Positions 34,122 to 44,757 of a stretch of 64,000 nt of DNA are shown one piece after another. The notes below the pieces were generated by a model. The model ran no database searches and was not told the origin of the DNA. It was given only the letters and a program-made list of their open reading frames with translations. This DNA is from Atriophallophorus winterbourni (taxonomy: Eukaryota > Platyhelminthes > Trematoda > Plagiorchiida > Microphallidae): positions 62,001 to 126,000 of the forward strand of contig JACCGJ010001812.1 in assembly GCA_013407085.1 (NCBI GenBank), given 5' to 3'. Within the stretch, counting starts at the first letter, position 1. Every line of letters starts with the position of its first letter. Made by a program: the position numbers and the translations under genes.

Positions 34122-34990
34122 CACATCTGGTTGTTTCCAGATATCAAAACAACGTCCTGATCATGGGTGACTTTAATCTCCTGAATTTACTGAAAAGCGA
34201 GATTCCATCGGTGTATTCTCTTGATCACATATTCTACAAAATGTTCAACGAAATTCCTTTATATAACCACATCTCAAGCAGCACTCGCTTCAGAGGCACA
34301 TACACCGTCCATACTTGATCTTGTTCTGACGAGTGAGGAAAATTTGATCGAGGATATCCGCTATGAAGCTCCACTTGGAAAGAGAGATCATGTAGTCAAT
34401 CTTTTCGACTATATATCTGAAGCGAAAAGAGCTAGTGATACTCAGAAATTGATACGAAAATCGATAACGTTGCCTTATCAATAGTTCTTTAAGAAGTCAC
34501 CGACTTGACACCGACTAACACTGATGTCTAACAACGCAGGTCATCAATACTTTAGAAAATCAATCAAAAAATAGAACTCAACTCAAAATTTGTTTCCAAA
34601 AAATTGAAAAAGTGATTCAAATTCGTGATCCGGAGTCGAACAAGGAAATAGATAAAGGTGAGAAACTGTGTTTGGAGAAGCAACATACTGCAGTCAACGC
34701 ATGAATCCTGGGAGACTTACCGTTTATTGGGAAAAAAGTTACGAAACAGGTCAAGGAGGATAAAGAAGAGTATAAAATCAATCTAATGGATAAAATTGAA
34801 CGAAACCCGAAGCTCCTCTTCCAAACCGTGAACAGAAAGGCCATGGTAAAGTCAGGCGTTTCCGCTTTACTTACTACGACTGGAACTACATCAACTGCTC
34901 TCGAAGCCGCTAACGAACTCGCTCAATTTTACTCTAGAGTGTTCTACACTAACGAGCACGTATGCCACGATATGCCTGCATTCAGATCAA
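34122..34990 (+). pseudogene. CR1-type ORF2: endonuclease end and linker
   Basis: Plus-strand CR1 fragment. It has VLIMGDFNLLNLL (the GDFN block of the endonuclease), then TPSILDLVLTSEE and RYEAPLGKRDHVV (the end of the endonuclease domain with the catalytic SDHxxV-like histidine as RDHVV). The linker follows, ending ERNPKLLFQTVNRK and AQFYSRVF, the segment before the reverse transcriptase. Several frameshifts lie between 34,485 and 34,785. It is cut at about 34,990, next to the (TA)n tract of the oppositely oriented copy at 35,012. Confidence 0.75.
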
Positions 34991-35013
34991 GATTCATGAT
35001 TCAAGATTTATGG

Positions 35014-35029
35014 TATATATATATTTATA

Positions 35030-35060
<31 letters not shown>
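35014..35060. repeat. (TA)n tract, CR1 tail
   Basis: Forms the 3' tail of the minus-strand CR1 at 35,061-36,388; the same subfamily ends in (TA)n at 7,675-7,711. Confidence 0.7.
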
Positions 35061-36388
35061 GCAAAATCAATGGGACGATGATAGTTTATCAATAGTTTGG
35101 GGCGTAATTCGGATTAGCTCTTTTATAATCGTCAAGTTTCGATTTGAATATAGATAAACTGTTTGAGCTTACCAAATCGGAAGGTAGGGTATTCCAAACA
35201 AAGCACACACCCACCGAATAAAAATACCTGCGGCAGTTCCGTTTGGAATTTAGTATTTGCAACTTGCAACCATGGCCACGGCTGTTGCTGGAAGTTCGAA
35301 GGTAGAATAATATAGCCAGGGTGTGGGAAACAGTAATAAGTATTTTGTATGCAAAATGAGATCACCTCGCATTCTTCTTTGTGCAACAGTCCTCATCTCC
35401 AGTCGTCTGAGTCGCCCGTCGAATGGCATAATTTCGAGTCCAATAACAAGCTTAGAAGCTCTAAGGTATATACGATCCAGAAGTAAGATGTCTTTTTGTA
35501 GCCATGGTGTCCAGGCTTGTGCGGTATAGTCTGGAACCAAGTGTATATATGTGTTCATCATGAAATAAAAACACCCCGGGAAAATGTTAAATATCCGCCG
35601 TAACATGCTGAACAGCCGAGATGCGCATTTATAAACGGCTTCGCATTGTAGACCATTTTTCAAACTAACGCAATCCAGACGCCCATATCATTTTCTTCTT
35701 CTTCACCGAGCTTGTATCAATAGGAAAAGCCAAGGTCATCACCGATCTGAATGAACTTCGACTTTTGCATAATCAATGTAACTTTATTTTCGGATGACCA
35801 GTTGTACAAAGCATTCAAATCGTTTTGCAACAAAATACAATCATCAGCATTGGTGATTCGCCTCCATACTTTTATATCGTCAGCAAACAATACCATCTTA
35901 CTGTCGTTTGGTATTGGTATATCGTTTATATAGACAAGAAACAGTATTAGTCCAAGCACTGAGCCTTGTGGAACACCGATAGAGACATCGATTTTCTTCG
36001 ATAATAGTACGTCCACACGAACTCTGATGTGTCTGTTGCTGAGGTAATCACTTGTAAATCCATATAGTCTTCCAACGATACCGTGTGTTTTTAGCTTATT
36101 CAAATTATAATCAACTCTGTCGCATACTTTAGAAATGTCCAAGTAGCACGCATGAATACCCCTCCCAGCATCTGCAACCCTCGTCTAATCGTCTAAGCTT
36201 GTCAGCAAATTTTTTTGACAAGAGCGATTTTTGAGAAATACATGTTGGGCAACTGCCAAAAGTTGGTTTGTTTCCAGATATCGCAATATTTCTGCGGTTA
36301 TTATTTGCTCAAAAACTTTTGATACCGAAGACAGCAATGTCACCGGCCTGTAATTTTTAACTTCAGAACGGCAACCACCTTTTAAACG
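35061..36388 (-). pseudogene. CR1-type reverse transcriptase, (TA)n-tailed subfamily
   Basis: Minus-strand ORF2 from NYRPVTLLSSVSKV (about 36,350) through DISKVCDRVD, GVPQGSVLGLILFLVY and VLFADDIKVW (catalytic FADD at about 35,895), to the thumb and C-terminus (YTAQAWTPWLQKD, RGDLIL) and the TA tail. The frame is broken near 35,700, where a stop follows GFSY, and again near 35,250. Motif A has DISKVCDRV where most CR1 copies have DxSKAFDRV. The 5' side is interrupted at 36,390 by the tail of the next CR1 copy, which inserted into or beside it. Confidence 0.85.
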
Positions 36389-36389
36389 T

Positions 36390-37905
36390 GTATTATTTCA
36401 AAGTTATTCAAAGTTTTAATGGTCCAAAAAGTAAATACTTTACAGTAACCACAGATTAAAAATATAGGGAATTCATGAAAACAGCACAAATGTTTTATAC
36501 ACAAGGAAAGTCAGCACGTGTATTCAGGTGCAAGGTTGGGTTTAGTCAACATATACTTGTCAAGTTCAGCCTTGAACATGTTCAGGCTTGTTGCGCAAAT
36601 GATATGTGGGGGCAGGGAGTTCCATAGAAAACAGACTCTGACAGCAAAGAAAAACCGTCGACAATTTGATCTGGAGTGTGGAATAATTAACTTGTATCCA
36701 TGCGATCTGCTACCACGTGCTTCTTGCCGATGAAACAGGTGTTCGAGTGGGTGATCCACTGTATGCAGAATATTGAAAAGCAGGATCAAGTCACCCCTGA
36801 GACGACGGTACGAAAAGTCAAAGAGGTAAGTGTTGCAATCCGCTCCTCGTATGGCCTGTTGTATAGCCCGGTCACCAGTTTTGTAGCGCGGTGGTATACC
36901 CGTTGCAGCAAGGTCATGTCCTTTTGTAACCATGGGGACCATGCTTGAACAGCATACTCCATTGTTGGTCTGATATAGGTGTTAATTATACGTGGGAGTA
37001 TCTGTTTTGAGAAACGACCGAAGATCCTTCTGAGCAATGCTAAGATTCGGCAGGACTTTTTGGTCTTTGGTACCACGCCAGCGTGGAGCAAATTATTAAA
37101 CATGCAGGATAGTGGTCCAGATAGCTGCGCATGACAGCTTTTGAGCAGCTTTGGAGTTATGTCGTCTGGTCCTGGAGATTTCTTTACGTTTAATTTCCGT
37201 AAGTGCTGCGCTACCACCAGCGGAGTAATCAATACTTCACTTAATGTCGGACGGTCAAGTCGAATGATTGGTTCCTGATCAGGCTCCGTAGATTTCGGCG
37301 CAAAAGCTCCTGCATAAAAGTCTGCTAACAGGTCAGCGGTCTGATTAATGCATTCTGTGAATCCGGACGACTTTTTAGGGCAAAGAATACTGGTTTAATA
37401 TTCGATCTATCTTTTACGGGTCTATATAAGAGCTTCGGATTCTGGTGCATCTGAGAAATTAATTGCGATTGGAAAGCTTGTTTGTCATTTCGAATTAAGC
37501 TGATCACTTTGTTTCGCAGTCGTGTAAATTGTGCCCAAGAATCAGCTGTGTTGGTAGACTTGTGAAACTCCCGTGCCATTGCCCTTTGTTTCATCCACTT
37601 TTTAGTCCTCCTTCGTAGTACAATTTTATGACGTTGAGTCGTTTTCTTCAAAACAAACATTGAATGTTCCTCCAATACACATTTCAGGTGTTTTAAGAGA
37701 GAACGCCAATGACTATCCAGATCGGAGTAATGCAGTTATGTAAAACTCGTGCTTTGTAAATCGGCACACAGAACACGGTAGGTCAGTCTTCGGACGCATT
37801 TCGTTCGGTCACTGTTGCGCCTAGCGCTAATATCGTACTCGAATTCTAAGACAACGTGATCGCTTCGTCCGATTGGCGGTTTATAAACGATATTCTCTAC
37901 AGCTG
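36390..37905 (-). mobile_element. CR1 copy lacking the reverse-transcriptase core
   Basis: Minus-strand CR1 running from the SDHVVLEF block of the endonuclease (about 37,850), through the linker (KQRAMAREFHKSTNTADSW), to VKKSPGPDDI and LHAGVVPK of the reverse-transcriptase fingers. At about 37,064 it jumps in frame to KSCRILALLRRIFG of the thumb. Motifs A to D, including GVPQGS and FADD, are absent. The C-terminus (CRRFFFAVRVCFLWNSLPP, then NLAPEYTC) is intact to 36,511, followed by the 3' UTR and a TTCAAAGT repeat tail at 36,391. It cannot encode an active polymerase. Its last 140 codons are almost identical to the copy at 57,951, so the subfamily moved recently. Confidence 0.85.
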
Positions 37906-37907
37906 TA

Positions 37908-39890
37908 ATTCAAAGTGATTCAAAGTTGTAATGGTCTAAAAAGCACTTAGCTTAACAATAACCATAGGATGGAGTTATGAGGTATATACAATAAAAAAGA
38001 AGAACAGGAAAACTCATGTAGTGTAAATCGTATCAAAGTTTGGGTTGTCTCTCAAGTGTTTGTCCAAATTAGCTTTGAAAATATCCAGGTTGGCTGAGTG
38101 TGTAACAGTGGAGGGGAGGGTGTTCCATGTGAAACCTACACGTACAACATACGAATATCTTCGACACTTCAGTCTTGAAGTGGGAATAAGCACTGAAAGT
38201 TCATGTTTCCGACTGGCACGGGGTGGCGAGCGTGTGAAAAGTTTGGACAAGGGATGGTTAGGGACGTGCATAATATTGTACATCAGTATGAGGTCACCTC
38301 TTAGTCGACGACAGCGAAAGTCGAAAAGATTTAGACTCCTCAAACGTTCTTCATATGGTTTAGCAGCTAGTCCGGGTACAAGCTTTGTGGTTCGGTGGTA
38401 AATACGCTGCAGAAGATTGATGTCTTTCTGAATCCAGGTTGACCAAGCCTGAACAGCGTACTCCATCGCTGGTCTCAGATAGGTGTTCATGATACGGGGC
38501 ACCGACTGATTGGAGAATCTGCCGAAAATTCGTCTCAATAACGCCAATCCTTGTGACGCCTTTTTGTATGCCGCTTTGCACTGCAGTGAAGTCTTCAGAC
38601 TTGAACTGGTCCAAACACCAAAATCCTTCTCTTCAGTTGTCCAGACGAGTTGGTGGGACCCAAGAGTGTAGTTGTAATTAACAGTCTTTCCAATGTTTAA
38701 CGCCTTGCACTTTTGGAAGTTGAATGGTAGTTTGTTTCTCAAAGACCAATCGTGCAATGTGTTTAAATCCTTCTGCAAAGTTTCACAGTCATCGTTTGTA
38801 CGTATGCTTCTCCAAAGCTTTATATCGTCTGCAAATAACATAATCTTGCATTTAACACGCTCGGGAATGTCGTTTGCGTAGATCAAATCAAAATCGGTCC
38901 GAGGACGAACCCTGGGGCACTCCGCTCGTAATTTTAAATGGTTTCGATAAGGCGCCGTCAACTCTGACTTGGGCACTCCTGTCGCGTAAATAGTTTTCTA
39001 GCCAAGCAAGAAGTTTTCCTGTTATCCCGTGCAATTCAAGTTTCTGGATTAAAATACTATGCTTGACGCGGTCGAAAGCCTTTGACATGTCTAAAAAGCA
39101 TGCGTGGATGGAGTAACCATTGTCCACACACTCAGTCCAGTCGTTTAAGGTGAGCAAGAGTTTAGATAGACATGAGTGATGTTTCCTGAAACCGTGCTGT
39201 TCAGTCGCAAGCAGTCTATTGTTTTCGAGGTGATGGGTGATCTTTTCCGCTACTAAACTCTCTAGCACTGTAGGATCTGATGTGAGTATTAAGTCCAACG
39301 GTAGACGGTTGGTCTGATCCCCTCATACGAGTAAATCCAAAAACGTGGTTATAAAGGGGTGCGTAATCCAAGACGGCTCGAAATTCATATTAAAGTGTCT
39401 CTGATGAATGATCATCACGGCTATAAAGCTGGGGAAAGTTGAAATCCCTTATTATCAATATTTGAGTATTGTACCGCGTTTTTACATAACACAAAGCATC
39501 AATCAGTTAATTGTTTAGGTCGGGAGTTGCTGTTGGAGAACGATAGATCACTCCAGTGATGCATTGGTCTCTTAAGGTAAGTGTCAGAGAGCACAAAAGT
39601 GTGTCAGTTATATCAATGGTGTGGTCGTTCAGAGCTCTACAGATAAACTAATGCTTAAAGTAGAGTGCTGTTCCTCCGCCATCGCCTAAATGGTCACGCT
39701 GGAATAGAGACACGCTGGGCATAGACAGTTCATTATCAGACAATGAGGCATTGAACCACGTTTCTGTTATTGGAAATATGTCTGGCGCCATTTCATTACA
39801 AATCTCTGGCAATTCGAATAATTTGTTGTAAGGGGTGTTTGCGTGCACTTAATTAAATATTTCATGAGTAATGACCGGGTGTAAACTGAA
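37908..39890 (-). pseudogene. CR1-type ORF2 (copy B element) with EN-RT deletion
   Basis: ORF2 of the CR1 whose ORF1 lies at 39,930-41,870. Endonuclease blocks DIFPITETWF and LGDGGGTALYFKH start near 39,850; GDFN reads RDFN near 39,440. At about 39,253 the endonuclease block LDLILTSDPTVLESL runs directly into the reverse-transcriptase block EKITHHLENNRLLATEQHGF, so the usual linker of 150 or more residues is missing. DMSKAFDRVKHS and SGVPQGS follow; a frameshift near 38,900 leads to IMLFADDIKLW, and the rest is open for about 300 codons to 38,014. The 3' terminus is the TTCAAAGTGATTCAAAGT tail at 37,908. Stops also break the endonuclease. Confidence 0.85.
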
Positions 39891-41870
39891 GTTATTTGTC
39901 CGGATTATCTCTAGTCGGACTTAACAAGTAGTGGTGAATCATTTGTATATGATAAGGCGTTAAACATTGTGATGTCGGATCCCTTTGAATAGTCAGTGCC
40001 ATATGTGATAAAATAATGTGACCTGCTTATTATTCGCCGACTGCTTGAACCGACAATTTGGTTTCGGTGTGAATTGCTCAGTCCGTCTCGATTTGTGTCG
40101 GACCTACTTCGTTTTTTGATGCATTGATTTCTTCCATTTGGATGGAAACGCTGCTATCAGCTGTCTCCAGAAGCGGGAATGTTTGACTTATGATATTGGG
40201 TTTAGGTGGGCTAAGTCTAACATCATTGATTAGCGTTCGTATTCCTTTTTTTACATTCCGACATTAAGAGTTCGGCCAAAGCGCTGGTCAAGAACGTAAT
40301 ATTCAATGGTTTCGGTCCATCACCTTTATATTTTATCGAAAAAGGAACTCGAAAAGTGTCAACAACAACGTCATTAGAAATAATTAGAGGTCACGCAATG
40401 TAGCGCCATTGCTTGACAACATGCTCTACGGTTTCCTGAATAGATGGTCGAGAAGCATTTTCTGGTACACCAAGTAGAACTATACTTCGTGATACCGTTT
40501 TTCCATGGCGTCCAAGTTACCCTTCCTTTCCCATCATGGTTGTTGTTGTCGTTGGTCACCGTCGGTCGATGTCGACCATGGATGTACATCACAATCGCAT
40601 GAATTCCATGCTTTACAGCTTTTTGAATGACTAAACAGTCCGATTCGGGAGGAACAATCTCTCACGCAGCGCTTGCAACGACAGTCAGAACTCTGATGTA
40701 TTGCATCAGTTGCACGACAGCGGCGTGATCTGCGTTCAGCAGCCAAGAGCTATATTTGCTCCTCGCCGGCTTGCAGACGACGCTTTACACAATGCCTCCA
40801 AAGTGAGCGGTCAAGAGCAAGTTCTTCCCAGCTCGCATGGTCAATGTCAAGAACTTTCATACTCTTTTGCGAACATCTTTGTACCGCAAGTGCGGACTGT
40901 CCAAAGGTCGACATCCTAATTGCAGTTCGAGTCGGGATCTGTCTTCAATCGGTAAGCAATCAGAAATACGTTCCCAATATCAGCCTCGCATTTCAGTATT
41001 ACCTTAAGCAAGCAAGGTTGACCAATATGAGCTGAATTTGAGTGGCGAGTTAGATGAGTCACTTTTTCTGTGATTACATGTTCAATTAGGTGGCAAATTT
41101 GAGTCCATTTATCGACGTCGTGTTTCTGTTTGCTATCAAACAGGCTTTCTTCTGCCTGGCGTACATGAAAGTCAAATTTTTTGAATTTAAAAATTTGGGG
41201 CTTAACTTTGTGATTCGGGTACATCAGTTTTGAAGTGTACAGCTGATGTCAACCGTAACAGCATATCTCTGTAAGAATTTCCTACTTTCGTTGTCATTTT
41301 AAATGATTCCGAAACGGGATTAACCATGTTTTTGTTCTTTATTGGCACACCAATAGCCTTAGACTTAGATTCCTTCACTGGTGGCTCCGAAATCGTTGTA
41401 TTGATGTGATGGTTTACTTCAACGATCGCTTGCTTGCTCATGTGATTTACCAATTTTTCCTCCACACGTCGAAGGCTCAACTCGAAACTGGCCATTCTAT
41501 TTTCTAATTTGGCTTCAAAAGTATCGGTGCCGTACAGGGAATTAGCTCTGCAACGAACGCAGATATAGCAGGCACCTGGAACCTTTTCATTATATATTAA
41601 TACTATTGAATCAGGGGCTAAAGTACGGTAACATTTGCCATTGATTTTACCCATAGAGAGAAAAACACGTTATGACTTTACTCGAAATCGGACTCACCGG
41701 TTGTTCTTATGATTTACACGTGACCTCAAAACAATTTCGAGTGTCCAGATACGTCCCATCAGCTGGGCCGGCCGTGACCATTTTTGCGTTCGCACTGAGA
41801 TCAAGTTGGTTCCATGTCGCTGTCACAGCTTGATCGATCGATTTTTTGTCCGTATGTTGGATTTCATGAT
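39891..41870 (-). pseudogene. CR1-type ORF1 remnant with PHD-like finger (copy B)
   Basis: Paralogue of the ORF1 remnant at 5,259-6,760. The frame at 41,202-41,654 encodes MGKINGKCYRTLAPDS, CYICVRCRAN and a heptad-like helical stretch (ASFELSLRRVEEKLVNHM), consistent with a zinc finger followed by a coiled coil, as in CR1 ORF1 proteins. The first finger cysteines were lost by mutation. The downstream part to 39,930 is full of stops and is split at 40,541-40,925 by a family N fragment. The order 5' UTR, ORF1, ORF2, tail from 43,600 down to 37,908 shows that this was once a full-length element. Confidence 0.7.
40541..40925 (-). mobile_element. family N non-LTR 3' fragment inside CR1 ORF1
   Basis: Minus-strand 3' end of the zinc-finger-tailed non-LTR family. 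It encodes LLAAERRSRR, then CRCKRCVRDCSSRIGLFSHS with the finger cysteine pairs and the histidine, and ends near the family's terminal GTTGTT. It splits the CR1 ORF1 remnant: copy A reads continuously across the matching place at about 5,760-5,810. Confidence 0.8.
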
Positions 41871-41882
41871 GCGGTCAAACGT

Positions 41883-43100
41883 ATGCGCAGATCAAAGGAA
41901 TTCCAATGGGGTCACATATCTCTGGACTGATAGCGGAAGCAATGATGCAGAGATTGGAACGCATTGCCATTTCTCTAATAGAACCGAAACTTTAGGTACG
42001 CTACGTGGACGCCACCTTCGTTATAATGAAGAAATCGCAAGTAGAATACGCCCATAGACTACTGAATTTCGTATTCACAAGAATAAATTTCACAAAAGAA
42101 ACTGAAATCAACAGGTGCCTACCGATCTTGGATGTCCTCGTAACTAGAAGCGACATAGGATCCCTCCAGACAAGTGTCTACCGGAAGCACACACATACGG
42201 ATCAAATCCTAAACTTCAGAAGCAAGCATCGGATTGCACGCAAAAGGTGCTGCGTACGAACGTTGTTCAACCGAGCGCAGACGCACTGCAACTGGTCTGA
42301 AACGCTGATAGAGGAATAAATGATACCTTTTTAAGGTCAGGAAGAAAAACGGTTACCCGAAAATCTTTACTCTAAGATACAAATCGCCAAGAAGCTTGCC
42401 TACGGAGCAACCAAACGCACGGGTCAGGAAACATTTACTGTGTATTAATAATGGTTAGAAAATTGCTGCAAGGGTACTGCGACCACTTGGAATCAACGTT
42501 GCATACAGACCTAGGTGAACACTCCTCAATCAGCTCTGCAAATCGAAAGATGGCTTGAAAGAAGAAGACAAAACAACGTGGTCTACAAAATCCCATGCGC
42601 GGATTGTGAGATGCATTACGTGGGCCAAACTGAAAAGGAGACTTAGTAGCAGACTGAGTGAACACCAATAAGCTGTAAGAAGGCACTATTACAAGTCGTT
42701 ACTATCAATTCATGTTGACAAAGAAGGACACCAAGTCAACTGGAATGGAAGCAGAATCATTGCAAGGGAACGCACGCGTCACATACGGAAATTCATCGAA
42801 GCGTGGCACTCCCAACGCGGTCATTGAATTAACACGTTCAATTGGATGACATGTATGTGCCAAAGAGGAACCGAATCTTAAGCCGTGTGACCTTGAGAAC
42901 AACCAATGACGAGAAAACAAACACAAAGGTCAACGTATAAAATCAGAAAGCCCGACGATCACGAACACTTCGCAAGAAGCTCAGCTGACGATGTCATCTA
43001 GCTTGATAACGAAACGTCCTACTGCTACAATTCCAACTCAGCGAACGCACATCACACAACATGAAATCCCTGAGCTACAATTATACGCTTCAATATCAAA
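41883..43100 (+). mobile_element. Penelope-like element, 5'-truncated, with target duplication
   Basis: A 1,218-bp plus-strand insertion between two copies of GCGGTCAAACGT (41,871-41,882 and 43,101-43,112) in the CR1 5' UTR. It encodes, with several frameshifts and stops, YAQIKGIPMGSHISGLIAEA (motif B), VRYVDATFVIMKK (motif C), LPILDVLVTR, SLQTSVYRKHTHTDQ, then in a later frame NNVVYKIPCADCEMHYVGQT, the start of the GIY-YIG nuclease. Motif C reads YVDA where YVDD is required, a lost catalytic aspartate. The element starts inside the reverse transcriptase and ends with a hammerhead motif and about 85 bases. Sequence differs clearly from the PLE at 0.84-3.5 kb, so two PLE families are present. 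Confidence 0.9.
42985..43015 (+). ncRNA. hammerhead-like ribozyme motif in PLE 3' end
   Basis: CTGACGA, one extra T, stem II GTCATC with GATAAC (one C-A mismatch) closing TAGCTT, then GAAAC. The decayed copy at 7,973-8,003 keeps a perfect stem II at the same place. Confidence 0.6.
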
Positions 43101-43112
43101 GCGGTCAAACGT

Positions 43113-43600
43113 GTTAGTAGACAGAAGTGTGTTGTTCGGCAGGTCGATAGTGCTGTTTTGAAACTTGTGATTTCTTGATTTTGCAAATAATCCACTATAA
43201 CTCGTTAACCACACAAGGTAGAATATAGAAACAAGTGTCAATCTGCGTATCTCGACGTGATCTTTGCAATGATAGCAAAAACCGTAGAATAGTTAGCGAT
43301 GGGAAAACGTTTGCGCGCATGAGCAAACTGAGATGTTTTCGGAGATACAGCAACTTTGCTGTTGATCAGTTGACAAGATCAAAACGAATAAATTCCGATA
43401 GGTATAATGGAACGTAGCTCAGAATTTTTGGAATGGGATACATCCGAGCAGATTCGGCGAAGACATGACCAGAAGTGTCAGAGCAAAACAAAAGGCGACC
43501 GCACAGCAGAATAGCAGAACAGATCCGAAGTTCGCATGGGTTAGATTTGTATGTAGTGTGGGTAAAAAATGACAAAAGAAAAACTAACATGTCGTTTCAA
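43113..43600 (-). other. CR1 5' UTR (copy B)
   Basis: Matches 6,840-7,205 and 8,748-8,850 of copy A. Upstream end of the full-length CR1 in element orientation. No gene. Confidence 0.55.
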
Positions 43601-43964
43601 CCTTTCCAACTTAATGTTTAAAAGTTAACCCTTTCAATACGAAGTGGTTGCACTGCATTGAAAAATTAGAAACCACGTTGTCATCTTTTACAAACCATTT
43701 AGCATTACAAAGAATTACATGGGTGCTAACGCGATTGTCAACAGACGTCTTCTCTACGATTATTTGGATGGCGCGAATATCCCATGTGATATTAAAAATT
43801 TTTGCTCCTTAATATTATTAAAATAAAATAAAATTGAGTTATACACATCATTGACTTTCCTGAGAATAAATATATCTATGACATCATGAGCGAGTTTAGT
43901 CAGAGGTTTACCTTGGAGCGCATTCGGTAATCAAATACTTACTTATAATGTATTGAGGACATAT
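43601..43964. other. duplicated AT-rich flank
   Basis: Matches 10,340-10,840. Its last eight bases, GGACATAT, are the left target duplication of the next insertion. Confidence 0.6.
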
Positions 43965-44749
43965 GCTGTTGTTGGCCTCCTTCAGTCGATGTCGACCATG
44001 GATGTACATTGCAATCGCGTGAATGGTCTTGTTCTGTAGCTTTTGGAATGACTTAACAGTCCAGGTTCTGGAAGAACAATTTCTCCCGCAGCGCTGGCAA
44101 TGAAAGTCAGATCTCGGTTGTATTACATCAGTTGCACGCCCGCAGACTAATCTGTGTTCAGCATCCACGAGGTGTATCTGCTCCTCTTCAGCATGCAGAT
44201 GACGCTTTACACAATGCCTCCAAAGGTAGCGATCAAGAGCAAGTTAGTCCAAACTCGCCGGGTCGATGCCAAGAGCTTTCATATCTCTTTTGCAAACGTC
44301 TTTGTACCGCGAGTGCGGCCTGCCTAATGATCGACTTCCTGATTGCAACTTACCATAGTGTAGATCTTTCGGAATACGACCATTTTCCATTCTGTAGACA
44401 TGATTAAGCCACCGCAGGCGGCGCTGTCGCAATAGGGTGAACATGCTCTGTAGACCAGCTTTTGAAAGCACTTCAGCATTAATCACTCTGTCCACCCACG
44501 ATATGTTCAAGATACGACGGATGCTTCGTAGATGGGAAGCATTCAGCTTCCGTTTGTGTCTTGCGTGGGTGGTCCAGGTTTCACTGCCGTACAGTAAAGC
44601 ATTTAGTACGCACGCGCTGTATACCATCATCTTTATTTTTACAGTCAGCTTGCGGTTACCCAAACACGAGAGTTCAATCAAGAGAAAATGACAGCTGCTC
44701 TGCCAATCCGCTTATCAATCTCCGTGTCTAGCGAGAGGTTATCCGCAAT
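43965..44749 (-). mobile_element. family N non-LTR 3' fragment with 8-bp target duplication
   Basis: Minus strand, 785 bp, between GGACATAT at 43,957-43,964 and 44,750-44,757. The main open frame (44,244-44,681) encodes the thumb and C-terminal region: RKLTVKIKMMVYSACVLNAL, LYGSETWTTHARHKRKLNA, RRILNISWVDRV and LRWLNHVYRMENGRIPKDL. The C-terminal zinc finger follows in another frame (CQRCGRNCSSRTW) near 44,080. It lacks the polymerase domain through 5' truncation. Copy A has the uninterrupted site near 10,834. Confidence 0.9.
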
Positions 44750-44757
44750 GGACATAT

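Noticed and set aside
35012..36388. Twin-priming inversion linking the plus-strand CR1 at 34,122-34,990 with the minus-strand CR1
   Set aside because: In twin priming the inverted part lies at the 5' side of the element, but here it lies beyond the 3' tail. They are better explained as separate insertions.
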